Below are positions 33,909 through 43,643 of a stretch of 64,000 nt of DNA, one piece after another. A program made the position numbers and the translations under genes. Within the stretch, counting starts at the first letter, position 1; each line of letters begins with the position of its first letter. The notes beneath the pieces are model-generated. The model did no database searches. It saw only the letters and a list, made by a program, of their open reading frames with translations, and was not told where the DNA came from. Source of the stretch: CAYRUZ01 sp964427895 (lineage in GTDB: Bacteria > Patescibacteriota > Gracilibacteria > Peribacterales > Peribacteraceae). The stretch lies in the NCBI GenBank assembly GCA_964427895.1, contig CAYRUZ010000002.1, forward strand, positions 1 to 64,000, read 5' to 3'.

Positions 33909-34676
33909 TTACTCCATCATCAAAATCGCGAGCATCGCCCCGATGCCGAGGAGCATGCACAGCAACTGCCCGATCGCCTGCACGAGGCGGGATTCTTTGT
34001 GAAGTTCCGGAATCAGGTCCGACCCGGCGATGTACAACAGATTGCCCGCGGCGAAGGGGAGAAACCGATCGGTGAGTGATACGAACGACGATCCGAGGAG
34101 CAGCACCGCTGCCGCGCCCAAGATAGATGCTGTGGAGACGGACGCGTTGGACATGACCGCGCGCCAATGAGAAAAACCACTGTGGCGCAGGACGGCGTAG
34201 TTGCCGACTTCGTGCGGGATCTCGTGGAGGACTACGGCGAGCGTGGTGGAAATCCCAAGGGGGATGCTCGCGAGGAATGCTGCGGCGATCACAACGCCGT
34301 CGATGAAGTTGTGGATTGCCTCGCCGACGAGACTCATGACGCCGACGTGATGGTGGTCGTGATCATGGTGATGGTCGTCATCGGGCAACACGTGGCAGTG
34401 GTGCCAGTGCACGATCTTTTCGATGCAGAAGGAGAAGACGATGCCGCCGAGCACGATGGCAAACCCTTCGTTCAGACGATCGCCCCCGGTCTCTGCCATC
34501 TCCGGGAGAATATGGATGAAGACATCGCCGAGCAGCGCGCCCGTCGAGAGGCTGACGGCATAGAGAAGGTACTTGCGGATCGTCTTTTCCTCGAAGACGA
34601 AGAAGAGGATACCGATCAGCGAAAGCAGCGTCGTGAAGAGGACGGCCGCGAAGGTGGAAATGGCTATGGTAAACAC
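33909..34676 (-). CDS. ZIP-family metal transporter
   Basis: A 255-aa protein with about eight membrane helices. A cytoplasmic loop is a histidine cluster (HHHDHDHHH), and the metal path motifs HNFIDG and HEIPHEVG in helices 4 and 5 are intact. ZIP proteins move Zn2+, Fe2+ or Mn2+ into the cytoplasm. The GTG start is the only candidate before the first helix. The ECF-like sigma gene is divergent from it; whether they are functionally linked is unknown. Confidence 0.9.
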   Translation of the reverse strand: MFTIAISTFAAVLFTTLLSLIGILFFVFEEKTIRKYLLYAVSLSTGALLGDVFIHILPEMAETGGDRLNEGFAIVLGGIVFSFCIEKIVHWHHCHVLPDDDHHHDHDHHHVGVMSLVGEAIHNFIDGVVIAAAFLASIPLGISTTLAVVLHEIPHEVGNYAVLRHSGFSHWRAVMSNASVSTASILGAAAVLLLGSSFVSLTDRFLPFAAGNLLYIAGSDLIPELHKESRLVQAIGQLLCMLLGIGAMLAILMME

Positions 34677-34723
34677 ACGGTAGAGCGTATCGGCTTTTGA
34701 TTTTTAATGCAAACCACTTGCAA

Positions 34724-34752
34724 TTGTAGAATACAAAAAGTGTTCATAAAGT
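34724..34752 (+). promoter_or_regulatory. Possible promoter of the ECF-like sigma gene
   Basis: TTGTAG (34724-34729), 17-nt spacer, TAAAGT (34747-34752), ending 7 nt before ATG 34760. A second pair, TTGCAT-16-TACGAT (34781-34808), would favour the later start. Confidence 0.4.
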
Positions 34753-34759
34753 ACGCAAA

Positions 34760-35500
34760 ATGCGCCATACAAAATCTCTCTTGCATTGTCAAAAAGCAAG
34801 ACTACGATTCGCACGATTTCTGCCAGCATCCCTTATGCCTACATTTGAATTGTGGGGTCAAAAGCTTGAAATGAACTTGCCCACCGAAGAGTCCGCAACG
34901 GACCAACAAGTAGAGCAGCCGACCGCGAAAGAAGACGATGGCAGCCTCGACATCATCGCTGAAGTGCTGGATCCGGTGTTCGTGCATTATCGTCCGTGGC
35001 TTATCAATCTTGCCTGCACACAAGGCTTGGATTATCACTCTGCCGAAGATTTGGTCCAAGATACGTATTTGCATACGCGTAATAAGTTCCATCAGCTTCG
35101 TGAGCATGAGCGTGTATCTGGTTGGATTAGGACGATTGTAACCAACACTGCGAGGAACCTGCGCGGTCGCAATCGTTTGCAGTATTTCGTAGATCTTGCG
35201 AGCGAAGATCAGTCCGGCGTGGAACCGTCATGGCTCAAAGGAATGAGCGTAGATGATGATGTCTTTGCCGGGATGATCGGCGAGGAGACAAAAGACATTC
35301 TCAGACTTGCATTGCCGACTTTGGATGATATTTCTCGTCAAACCATCGAGGATTTTTATCTTGAGGGTTTGCATTTGAAGGATATCAGTGAGTTACGCGA
35401 CGTTCCGGTGGGCACGGTGAAGCGTCGCTTACATGTGGCGCGTTTTCGCTTGCACACAGCTCTGGAGAAGCGAGGCGTGACCGCCGAGGATCTCCTGTAA
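34760..35500 (+). CDS. ECF-like sigma-70 family RNA polymerase sigma factor
   Basis: 246 aa from ATG 34760; ATG 34835 is an alternative giving 221 aa. Region 2 has SAEDLVQDTYLHTRNKFHQL and VSGWIRTIVTNTARNLRGR; region 4 has DFYLEGLHLKDISELRDVPV and GTVKRRLHVARFRLH, the helix-turn-helix for -35 recognition. There is no region 3, as in ECF/group 4 factors. No anti-sigma gene is adjacent. Codons are AT-richer than in neighbouring genes, which hints at transfer or a different selection. Its stop codon directly abuts that of the convergent pyrophosphatase gene. Confidence 0.85.
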   Translation: MRHTKSLLHCQKARLRFARFLPASLMPTFELWGQKLEMNLPTEESATDQQVEQPTAKEDDGSLDIIAEVLDPVFVHYRPWLINLACTQGLDYHSAEDLVQDTYLHTRNKFHQLREHERVSGWIRTIVTNTARNLRGRNRLQYFVDLASEDQSGVEPSWLKGMSVDDDVFAGMIGEETKDILRLALPTLDDISRQTIEDFYLEGLHLKDISELRDVPVGTVKRRLHVARFRLHTALEKRGVTAEDLL

Positions 35501-36043
35501 TCACTTCTTGCGCTTCGCGGTCTTCTTTTTGGCCTTCTTCATGCTGGCCAGGATGGCCTCGTACGCTTTTTTCCGCGGCAGAATATTGCGGATTTCCACC
35601 CACTTGCCCGGTTCCAGCGTCTTGTAGTTGTTGAAGAAGTGCTTGATCTGCTCGTGCGTGGCGGCGTCCAAGTCGGTCACTTCCTCGATCTTTCCGTACC
35701 AGGGATCCACTTTCAGCGAGGGCACCGCGAGGATCTTTGTGTCGATGCCTGCTTCGTCTTCCATCTCGAGCATGCCGATCGGGCGTGCGGAGACGACGCT
35801 TCCGGGGAACACGGGTTGGTACGAGATGAGCAATACGTCGATGGGATCGCCGTCTTCGGCGAGTGTATGAGGCACGAAACCGTAGTTGAAGGGGTACACC
35901 ATCGCCGCGTGAATGAAGCGGTCGACGACCATCGCCCCCGACTTCTTGTCGAGCTCGTACTTGATCGCCGATCCCTGCGGAATTTCGACGACGACGTTCA
36001 CTTCCTCGGGAGGGGCGCCGATAGGCAGTTTGGAGAGATCCAT
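35501..36043 (-). CDS. ppa: Inorganic pyrophosphatase, family I
   Basis: A 180-aa soluble enzyme that hydrolyses pyrophosphate and so drives nucleotide polymerisation. [36 protein letters not shown] and the triple-Asp DGDPIDVLL with the later [15 protein letters not shown] are family I active-site motifs. The C-terminus has an added Lys-rich tail ([12 protein letters not shown]). ATG 36043 fits the family and has TACACT 9 nt upstream; the frame extends further but without support. Confidence 0.95.
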   Translation of the reverse strand: MDLSKLPIGAPPEEVNVVVEIPQGSAIKYELDKKSGAMVVDRFIHAAMVYPFNYGFVPHTLAEDGDPIDVLLISYQPVFPGSVVSARPIGMLEMEDEAGIDTKILAVPSLKVDPWYGKIEEVTDLDAATHEQIKHFFNNYKTLEPGKWVEIRNILPRKKAYEAILASMKKAKKKTAKRKK

Positions 36044-36052
36044 GGTCGGCGC

Positions 36053-36082
36053 AGTGTAGCAGTTTCCGCTTTCTTTTGCCAA
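36053..36082 (-). promoter_or_regulatory. Pyrophosphatase gene promoter
   Basis: TTGGCA (36077-36082), 18-nt spacer, TACACT (36053-36058), 9 nt before the ATG. Confidence 0.5.
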
Positions 36083-36108
36083 ACGCTTAAACATGCTTGA
36101 ATAGCCGT

Positions 36109-36429
36109 ATGCCGCGCGAAGATCTGCAGGATTGGGCCGATGTTTTCCTCCATGGCGAACTGGGTCTGCGGCGGGGCATCACCTTCGGCCATCCCTCGTA
36201 TTCCCGCGGAAAAACCCTATTCGCGTTCCTCTACGACGACGGTCTGTGCATCAAATGCAATCCGGACGTCACGAAGCAGCGTTCGGAAGAGAATCCGGAC
36301 GTCTATTCGATTTTTACGCCGGATCATCCGATGAGGAATTGGCTCGTCATCGTGCATCCGGAAGTGCAAGAATATGATCGGGAACGGTCTTTTATCGAGG
36401 AATGGCTCGGCAAGCTCGTTTCCCGTTGA
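36109..36429 (+). CDS. Small protein resembling YjbR/MmcQ or TfoX N-terminal domains
   Basis: 106 aa. [20 protein letters not shown] followed by GLCIKCNPD recalls the small alpha-beta YjbR (MmcQ) and TfoX-N folds, where a Lys-rich strand follows a GK turn; the match is from pattern only. No catalytic motif is seen. ATG 36109 is used; the TTG at 36097 lies in the probable -10 (TTGAAT 36097-36102). A hairpin terminator follows. Confidence 0.55.
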   Translation: MPREDLQDWADVFLHGELGLRRGITFGHPSYSRGKTLFAFLYDDGLCIKCNPDVTKQRSEENPDVYSIFTPDHPMRNWLVIVHPEVQEYDRERSFIEEWLGKLVSR

Positions 36430-36442
36430 CCGCATGCGTGGA

Positions 36443-36468
36443 AGCGGCACAATTGCCTGCCGCTCTTT
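36443..36468 (+). terminator. Intrinsic terminator
   Basis: AGCGGCA (36443-36449), 8-nt loop, TGCCGCT (36458-36464), then CTTTG. Confidence 0.5.
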
Positions 36469-36552
36469 GACAGTTCTATCGCTCGTCCTCCGCCTCTCTA
36501 CGTTATGGGGAGTCGGGGATCGAGTGGTTCACTTTTTTTTAAGGAATGTCCC

Positions 36553-36918
36553 ATGTCCAAAGGAACGGCGCGCAAACGGCGTCTGCAAGGTGAGTTGGCC
36601 ACATCATTGCGGGTCCTCATTGAAATGGTCCGGGGGGATGAAGAGTATCTCCTCGGCGAGCGCTTCACCCCGCATGCGGTGAGAACTTTCCATCTTATTG
36701 CCGACACGTCTGGCGGCATTTTGTCCCGCGTGGCACTGATGGGGATCAACGATCTCGGTCGGACTCTCAGCTCCGTCCAACAGGCCATCGGGAGCGTCCG
36801 CCACCGCGAACGTCAGCTCGCTATCCAAGCCCAAGAGGCCGAAAACGAACGCAGGAAGTCGCTCGGCTTGCCGCTGCTCTCCAACGGACAACCCAAGCAG
36901 CAACTGCAGTTCGCGTGA
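36553..36918 (+). CDS. Unknown basic protein (121 aa)
   Basis: No family recognised. It begins with a basic stretch (KGTARKRRLQGE), continues as amphipathic helices (SSVQQAIGSVRHRERQLA) and ends in a Gln/Pro-rich tail. ATG 36553 follows AAGGAA, a Shine-Dalgarno-type site, after a run of eight T. A very stable hairpin follows at 36933-36962. Confidence 0.5.
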   Translation: MSKGTARKRRLQGELATSLRVLIEMVRGDEEYLLGERFTPHAVRTFHLIADTSGGILSRVALMGINDLGRTLSSVQQAIGSVRHRERQLAIQAQEAENERRKSLGLPLLSNGQPKQQLQFA

Positions 36919-36932
36919 TCCACTCCAACACC

Positions 36933-36962
36933 GCCGCCGGCCTCGAGTGCGAGGTCGGCGGC
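36933..36962. other. Very stable 12-bp hairpin
   Basis: GCCGCCGGCCTC, a 6-nt loop, and GAGGTCGGCGGC. It lies 15 bases after a stop codon and lacks a U-run; it may be a terminator or a 3' stabiliser. Confidence 0.45.
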
Positions 36963-37079
36963 AATAGTAGTGTTCGCTCGTACACCAATGCTATTGTACG
37001 TCATTCGTGGAAAGAATATTCTGTGTTTTTCTCATATTATAAACAAAAAAATTGCATCGACAGAGCGCTTGCGTATAGG

Positions 37080-37095
37080 GTGTACATGCGTACAC
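37080..37095. promoter_or_regulatory. Palindrome over the -10 of a small gene
   Basis: GTGTAC-ATGC-GTACAC, a perfect 6-bp inverted repeat overlapping TACACT (37091-37096), which ends 6 nt before the ATG at 37103. It is well placed for a repressor site. Confidence 0.4.
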
Positions 37096-37102
37096 TCATG
37101 GC

Positions 37103-37363
37103 ATGTCTCCCGCCACCACCTTCACCGCCCGTCCCGTCTCCCCTTCGCTCGTTCTGGATTTCTCCAGTATCGGAAGCGTGCGCGAGGGCGAGCAACAACT
37201 GCAGCGCGTTCTCGACTGGGTGCGTGCGAATCCCTCGGGACGCTCGATTGCCGTCTACGTGCCGGTGTCGCTGAGGGTGGGGCAGGGGCGACAACTCAAG
37301 ACTGCGTTGCAGTCACTCGGTTGCACGGTACGCACCCGCTGCGCCGTCCCACTCCGTCAATGA
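37103..37363 (+). CDS. Unknown small protein (86 aa)
   Basis: No family recognised. The predicted alpha-beta pattern (LVLDFSSIGSVREGEQQLQR, then IAVYVPVSLRVGQGRQLKTA) suggests a small compact domain. Start supported by a TACACT hexamer 6 nt upstream; a palindrome covers this hexamer. Confidence 0.5.
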   Translation: MSPATTFTARPVSPSLVLDFSSIGSVREGEQQLQRVLDWVRANPSGRSIAVYVPVSLRVGQGRQLKTALQSLGCTVRTRCAVPLRQ

Positions 37364-37462
37364 CTTGTTCATTTTCCTCACACAAACACCAACACCATTT
37401 TTTTGCAGAGGAAAACACGGCAAGTGCTCGCGACGGAGGGTGTTGATCGGTAGAGTGTACCA

Positions 37463-38743
37463 ATGCACGTCTCCGTCTCGACCCGCACGATTTTTGTCGT
37501 CGCGCTCTGCACTGTCGCCGCACCTGTTTTGACCGCGGCTCAAACGTCGAACTGTGCCCCGTACATCTGCCCGTCGGGCAAGACGCATCCGAGCTGCACG
37601 GCCGATGGACATGTGATCAATTACTTCATCGATCCGTGCCAAGCCGATGTCATCGGCTCGTTCGGCGATGTCCCAGCCGATTCGCCGTTCGTCGAGGCGA
37701 TCACGTACCTCCGAACCAACGGATATGCCCAAGGATACAGCGACAATACGTTTCGCCCGTCGAGGAACATCACCCGTGCAGAATTCCTCAAGTTGATGAT
37801 CTCGATGCTGCGCGCTGTGCCGGATAAGGATGCATGCCGTTCCCGCTCACCATTCAGCGACGTGCCTGCGAGTGCATGGTTCGCTCCGTACGTGTGCGTT
37901 TCCAAGGATGTCGGAATCGTGAAGGGCAACCCGGACGGGACGTTCCAACCGGGCGAGAAGATCAATCTTGCAGAAGCGTCGACCATGCTGGCGAAAGCAC
38001 TGGGGATCGAGATCACGCAGGACACGCCGTGGTACAAATCCGCCGTCCTGGGCGTCGCGGCCAAGAAGGCCATTCCGTCGAGCCTGCGCTCGGTGAATGA
38101 GCGCGTCACGCGCGGCGAGGTGGCGGAAATGCTGTGGCGATTGAAGGAAAACATCCCCGAGCGTCCGGCCGCCAACGGCGAATCGCTCCTGACGACTGAA
38201 TGCGAATGGGTGGATGAGCAGGAGATTCCGGGCGTGGACATGGATGCCGTGCGCCGCGCATGGTTGGGATGGAATAACGAAACGCGCACGGGATTGCGCC
38301 TTGCGCCGTACACGATCGAGCCGCAACTCGAACGAACGGCGGTTTTGTGGTCGCAGCACGCGCGATCGCTCGGATCGATCTCCCACAAGCGTACGGCAAA
38401 TGCCGCGTACTACGATTACTCTGCGATCGAGCAATGGTTCAAGAAGCTGGATGTGACCTTCAAGAACGTCAGCAGCGCAACGTTCACCGAGAACATCGGT
38501 TGGGGGTACTACCGTTGTTCCAAGCAGGATTGCACGCAGGATTTCATCAATGCGATCCGTACGACGTACGATTTCTTCCTCTCGGAAAAAGGCAAAGACT
38601 ACCGCCCGCATTACAACAGTCTCGTAAAGCCCGAGTTCACGCAGATCGGCTTGGGCGTCGTGGTCGACGGCGCCGGTAAATATTATCTGACGGTGCATTA
38701 CGGCACGCAGATTACGAGCGATCCTGGCCCGGTTTGCCCATGA
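37463..38743 (+). CDS. Secreted SLH-domain protein with a C-terminal CAP (SCP/PR-1) domain
   Basis: 426 aa. A signal peptide (about 1-26, AAPVLTAAQ), a Cys-rich segment, then three S-layer homology repeats (about 65-230; for example FGDVPADSPFVEAITYLRTN, GYAQGYSDNTFRPSRNITRA), then a CAP domain (about 265-420) with WNNETRTGLRLAPYTIEPQL and ENIGWGYYRC and a C-terminal GLGVVVDGAGKYYLTVHYGT. SLH repeats bind secondary cell-wall polymers; CAP domains are secreted modules with varied binding or protease-like roles. TAGAGT (37451-37456) ends 6 nt before the ATG. A second SLH protein is encoded at 52.5 kb. Confidence 0.88.
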   Translation: MHVSVSTRTIFVVALCTVAAPVLTAAQTSNCAPYICPSGKTHPSCTADGHVINYFIDPCQADVIGSFGDVPADSPFVEAITYLRTNGYAQGYSDNTFRPSRNITRAEFLKLMISMLRAVPDKDACRSRSPFSDVPASAWFAPYVCVSKDVGIVKGNPDGTFQPGEKINLAEASTMLAKALGIEITQDTPWYKSAVLGVAAKKAIPSSLRSVNERVTRGEVAEMLWRLKENIPERPAANGESLLTTECEWVDEQEIPGVDMDAVRRAWLGWNNETRTGLRLAPYTIEPQLERTAVLWSQHARSLGSISHKRTANAAYYDYSAIEQWFKKLDVTFKNVSSATFTENIGWGYYRCSKQDCTQDFINAIRTTYDFFLSEKGKDYRPHYNSLVKPEFTQIGLGVVVDGAGKYYLTVHYGTQITSDPGPVCP

Positions 38744-38759
38744 ACGAGAAGTCGCGATA

Positions 38760-38782
38760 ACGACCCGCTGGTGCGTTTTTTT
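38760..38782 (+). terminator. Terminator with a seven-T run
   Basis: ACGACC, a 4-nt loop, GGT-G-CGT (one bulge), then T7. Confidence 0.5.
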
Positions 38783-38810
38783 ACGCTGCGAGAGCGGGTA
38801 GCATGCATGT

Positions 38811-40219
<1,409 letters not shown>

Positions 40220-40223
<4 letters not shown>

Positions 40224-40570
40224 CAGGGGACGTTCTGGTCCGATTCCCACTTGGGTTCGATGAACACGAGGCTGCGGCCCGTGCCTTCGACGGCGTACGG
40301 CGTGTTGAGCGGCACATACACCACGTCGTGCGGCTTCACGGGGAATGTCTTTCCATCGATGATGAACGTCATGTCACCATCGATGATGAACATTGCTTCG
40401 GTGCATTTGAGGTTCTTGCGGAAGCCCTGTTCGGGATAGCGACCGACCTGTTCGACGTATGCGCAGGACAGGCGTCCCGTGGGACAGTCGGGGTAGAGGT
40501 AGCACACGCCGCCGGGGATGTCGTATTTCTTCGCGTCGGCTTTCGTGACGATAGGGGACTGCTCTGACAT
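40220..40570 (-). CDS. Cupin-domain protein
   Basis: A 116-aa single cupin barrel: a first motif around KCTEAMFIIDGDMTF and a second VKPHDVVYVPLNTPY. The metal His positions of the first motif are largely replaced, so it may be a sugar- or ligand-binding rather than metal-dependent cupin. Four Cys residues are unusual for its size. It is downstream of the M24 peptidase gene by 18 bases and probably cotranscribed. Confidence 0.7.
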
Positions 40571-40588
40571 AAAAGGTGGGGAAGAAAA

Positions 40589-41713
40589 TTACGGGATGAT
40601 GAATTCCTTGGGATACTGCGTGATGTTTTCCTTGCGGCCGTCTTCGTGGAAGACGATGACGTCTTCCAGTCGCACGCCGCCGATGCCCGGGTAGTAGAGC
40701 CCCGGCTCGATCGTCATCGTCACGCCCGGTTCGAGCGAATCGGGGTCGCCTTTGCCGAAACTCGAACCTTCGTGGACTTCCAGGCCCAATCCGTGCCCCG
40801 TGCGGTGCATGAAGCCTTTCTCCGCCGATGTTTCGTAGCCGAGTTTCGCGAACGCCTCGACGGTTTTGACGTACAGATCTTCGCATTGCACCCCGACCGC
40901 GGCGTAATCCAGCATTGCGTTCTGCACGTCGCGCACGGCGTCGTACATCTTGCGCATCGCGTCGGTGGGGGTGCCTTTGCAGTACGTACGCGTCATGTCG
41001 GCAAAATATCCCGTATCGTCGTTTTGCGGGAAAATGTCGACGATGATCGTGCTGTTGGCCAGCAGCGGGCCGTTGCCGTCATCGTGCGGACGCGCAGCCT
41101 GCTCGCCGGAGGAGACGACGATGCCTGCGGGATTGGAGTATCCCTTTTCGAGGAAGTATTTTTTCACTTCGCTCTTCACGTACTCGCTCGTCAAAGGCTT
41201 GTCGTTGAACATGATGGCGTCGCCTTGCACCTTGCTGACGTGGAGGATTTCCTCGACGAGGCGGTATGCACCTTCCGTCACGCGTTGTGCGTCGATCATC
41301 AGTGCGATCTCGCGTTCGGTCTTGGAACGACGTTCACGCGAAAAATCGCGCGTCGTCACGGTCACGCCTGCGTCGATGAGCGTTTTCGCCCAGCCGAAGG
41401 GCAAGGACTCCGATACTTCGACGGTATCGATGCCGTTGCTCTCCAGGATGGCGAGCACTGCCTTTTTGTTCCGGGGAAGGGGGCCGGGCATTCCATCGGC
41501 TTTGTCCAAAAACGGCTCCAGGCGTTCGATGGCAACGCCGGTTCCGGCTTTTTCCAGGCGGATTTTCTGTATCGCGTATTCGCGCGCGTCGAAATACACC
41601 GTGCCTTTTTCGCCGGGTTTGGCGAGATACGTGAAGGTATCGGGTGCGGTGATGCCCGTGCGGTGCCGGATTTCCGGTCCGTGCGCGTCGATGAGGAGGA
41701 TGGCGTTGCTCAT
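40589..41713 (-). CDS. M24-family aminopeptidase (Xaa-Pro type)
   Basis: A 374-aa protein with an N-terminal creatinase-like domain (about 1-135) and a pita-bread catalytic domain. IIVDIFPQNDDTGYFADMTR carries the two metal Asp ligands, MHRTGHGLGLEVHEG the His, and TMTIEPGLYYPGIGGVRLED the Glu ligands. It probably removes N-terminal residues before proline. TACTTT (41720-41725) ends 6 nt before the ATG. Cotranscribed with the cupin gene. Confidence 0.93.
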   Translation of the reverse strand: MSNAILLIDAHGPEIRHRTGITAPDTFTYLAKPGEKGTVYFDAREYAIQKIRLEKAGTGVAIERLEPFLDKADGMPGPLPRNKKAVLAILESNGIDTVEVSESLPFGWAKTLIDAGVTVTTRDFSRERRSKTEREIALMIDAQRVTEGAYRLVEEILHVSKVQGDAIMFNDKPLTSEYVKSEVKKYFLEKGYSNPAGIVVSSGEQAARPHDDGNGPLLANSTIIVDIFPQNDDTGYFADMTRTYCKGTPTDAMRKMYDAVRDVQNAMLDYAAVGVQCEDLYVKTVEAFAKLGYETSAEKGFMHRTGHGLGLEVHEGSSFGKGDPDSLEPGVTMTIEPGLYYPGIGGVRLEDVIVFHEDGRKENITQYPKEFIIP

Positions 41714-41753
41714 GGGAGGAAAGTAGAGGGTGTCAGAGGGAAATGCGAGAGGG

Positions 41754-41784
41754 GTTCTCCAGGCGGGGGCGCCGCCTGGAGAAC
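41754..41784. terminator. Perfect 13-bp hairpin between two minus-strand genes
   Basis: GTTCTCCAGGCGG, loop GGGCG, CCGCCTGGAGAAC. It follows the unknown 456-aa gene; a second hairpin GGCTGC-5-GCAGCC lies at 41789-41805. No U-run, so factor-assisted termination or 3'-end protection is possible. Confidence 0.5.
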
Positions 41785-41848
41785 GTGTGGCTGCGCAAGG
41801 CAGCCGGTTGTCACTGTCATCGCCACTGGCGTTTAAGCCGTGAGATGA

Positions 41849-43219
41849 TCAGTAGGCCCGTTTGACGCAAAGGATCGGGGTGACGCAGTCGAGCGCGTCG
41901 AAGGTGTGCATCAGGGGGCGATCGCCGGAAAGCACGACGATGTTCTCTTCGCCGAAGTCCTCGGCGTAGATCTTCGCCAGTGCCGAGTATTCGCCACCCT
42001 GCTTCAGCACGATTTGACGGATCGCGTTGTCACTCAGGTCGGGGGAGAACCAGCGCTTGTAGAAGCCGCCGTTTTCCTTGACGATCTGAGCGATCACCTT
42101 TTCGGGGTTGCCGAAGACTTCGCCGATGCGGCCGAAATCGCCCGCGGCCATCCGCCGGGTTGCTTCGGTTGCGTAGGGGCGCAAGCGACCCTTGCAGCGA
42201 TCGGCGTCGCAGAGTTCGAGGCGCAGCGGCAGGTCGGTACCCATCTTCGCCCGGAAGGCGTCGAGGGACTTGCTGCAGCGGCGAACGAATTCGGCGTAGT
42301 CTTCGCGTCCCAGCACCCGGCGTTGGATGTCGATGTCGTCGGCTTCGAAGTCGCCGATCCCGAAGACCATTTCGTGGTCCACGCCCATGGAGGTGAGAAA
42401 CTCCGAGATGGGGCGCGTCACGCGCGCGAACTGCTGGGCCACGAGCCCCACGCCTTCGTTCAGCCCGTCGAACGTGTACCGGTACGGGAGGTTGGGGTCT
42501 CCGGTAGCTTCGTACGCGTAGTCGGGGCAGAAGGCACCGAGGACGTAGATCTTGTGGCCGGCCTTGCCGCGGTTCAGCACCGTGGCGAGCAGGCTGCTCA
42601 TGGTCTTGTCCGGCACGATCATCCGCTGTGCGTGGAGCAGGTGGCCGAGTCGGCTGCCGTCGTTACCGAGCGCGTCGATCAACGGCTTGCTCTTTTCGAG
42701 CACGTGGCGGTGGATGATGTCGTGGACGTCGTGACCTTGGTAGAAGAGAAACAGGTGACTCGCCCAGCTGGTGCGGGGAACGCCGTTCTGCGCCTTGTAC
42801 ATCGTGACGCGGCTCTTGTGACCACGCTGTGCGTTGGTGTGCGGGTGGTGGTCCAGTTCGACGTCGAACAGGTCGGGGAACGACGCTTGGGTGAGGCGGT
42901 AGAGCAAGCTCGCCGCCGCCGTGTCGCCGTTGACCAGTTCGATGCCCATGGCCCGCGCGAGGTCACGGTTGCTCTTCACGGTCTTGATGTTGCCGATACG
43001 GTCGGTGCTGAGGCGCTGCCAGTAGAAGTCGGCCTCATCGCACGTCAGTTCGGGGCCGCCGATGGCGGTGCGGTACGTGACCTTGGCGCTGAGCCCGGCG
43101 GTGATGCACAGTTCCTTGAAGCGGTCGTAATCGCCCGCCTTCTTGGCTTCGTGCATGTTGCCGGCGGTTTCGACGTTGGCCGCGCACTGCAGTTCTTGGT
43201 CTTGTTGCGTGATGCTCAT
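41849..43219 (-). CDS. Unknown protein (456 aa) with a long structured leader
   Basis: I do not recognise a family. The protein is soluble-looking, rich in Asp, His and Arg, with no signal peptide. Notable stretches are LFLFYQGHDVHDIIHRHVLE (clustered His), YVLGAFCPDYAYEATGD, and MVFGIGDFEADDIDI, which look like active-site-type loops of an enzyme. AAGGAG precedes the ATG by 8 nt, in contrast to most genes here. The upstream 300-450 bases hold a small-RNA-like unit, a 14-bp hairpin and several GGA triplets, next to csrA. Post-transcriptional control is therefore plausible. Confidence 0.65.
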   Translation of the reverse strand: MSITQQDQELQCAANVETAGNMHEAKKAGDYDRFKELCITAGLSAKVTYRTAIGGPELTCDEADFYWQRLSTDRIGNIKTVKSNRDLARAMGIELVNGDTAAASLLYRLTQASFPDLFDVELDHHPHTNAQRGHKSRVTMYKAQNGVPRTSWASHLFLFYQGHDVHDIIHRHVLEKSKPLIDALGNDGSRLGHLLHAQRMIVPDKTMSSLLATVLNRGKAGHKIYVLGAFCPDYAYEATGDPNLPYRYTFDGLNEGVGLVAQQFARVTRPISEFLTSMGVDHEMVFGIGDFEADDIDIQRRVLGREDYAEFVRRCSKSLDAFRAKMGTDLPLRLELCDADRCKGRLRPYATEATRRMAAGDFGRIGEVFGNPEKVIAQIVKENGGFYKRWFSPDLSDNAIRQIVLKQGGEYSALAKIYAEDFGEENIVVLSGDRPLMHTFDALDCVTPILCVKRAY

Positions 43220-43424
43220 GACAAACTCCTTCGGGGTGGTTGGTCGTGGACGTTAGGTCGTCCGTGACCGGGTTGAGACGGAACGAGAGACGAAACTCGA
43301 CGGATACTCTCCGGCGAGGTGAAACGAGCGCGAGTGGATCAATCCCTTGGCGCTTGCTTCTGGTTGAAGGCATTTCTCCTACGAAATGTTGTTCCTTTCA
43401 TTTTCCCTATCCTTTGCGTAGGTA

Positions 43425-43465
43425 GGGCAGAGTGTCGACCGCTGCAGGCAATCGACACGCTGCCC
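43425..43465. other. 14-bp imperfect hairpin upstream of the unknown 456-aa gene
   Basis: GGGCAGAGTGTCGA (43425-43438) with TCGACACGCTGCCC (43452-43465), one mismatch, 13-nt loop. On the minus strand it would lie at the 5' end of the leader if transcription starts after the weak CATAGT hexamer near 43475. Confidence 0.5.
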
Positions 43466-43499
43466 CAACCACTATGCGATGCTGTGTAATGAACCAAAA

Positions 43500-43529
43500 A
43501 GCCCCCCGGGCGGTGAAGCGAGGGGGGCT
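43500..43529 (-). terminator. Strong intrinsic terminator
   Basis: On the minus strand AGCCCCCC, a 14-nt loop, GGGGGGCT, then TTTTTGG. Confidence 0.8.
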
Positions 43530-43640
43530 GTTATGACGTCGTTATTATCGTCTTAGCACGTCATGGCCCGTCCCCGCTTCGGAATAAAGCGGCAGAGCTG
43601 GGTAAGCCAGACGTGGGCGTAAGACTGATTCACTGACCGC
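43500..43640 (-). ncRNA. Candidate small RNA between csrA and the unknown gene
   Basis: A unit of about 140 nt bounded by a promoter (43644-43672) and a strong terminator, with no good reading frame. It folds into a branched structure: an outer stem CACGTC/GACGTG (43610-43615 with 43557-43562) encloses hairpins CTGG/CCAG (43598-43610) and CCGCTT/AAGCGG (43574-43592). An alternative stem ATGACGT/ACGTCAT (43558-43564 with 43533-43539) uses the same bases, so two folds compete. I recognise no known RNA family. It could also be the first part of an attenuated leader of the downstream gene. Confidence 0.45.
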
Positions 43641-43643
43641 GGA

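Noticed and set aside
43035..43373. 112-codon frame just after AGGAG in the leader of the unknown gene
   Set aside because: AGGAG is only 2-3 nt from the ATG, the frame overlaps the main gene for most of its length and its composition looks non-coding; kept only as a remote leader-peptide possibility.
43425..43640. Known RNA families (SRP RNA, RNase P, tmRNA, common riboswitches)
   Set aside because: None of their conserved cores could be found by eye in the folded region.
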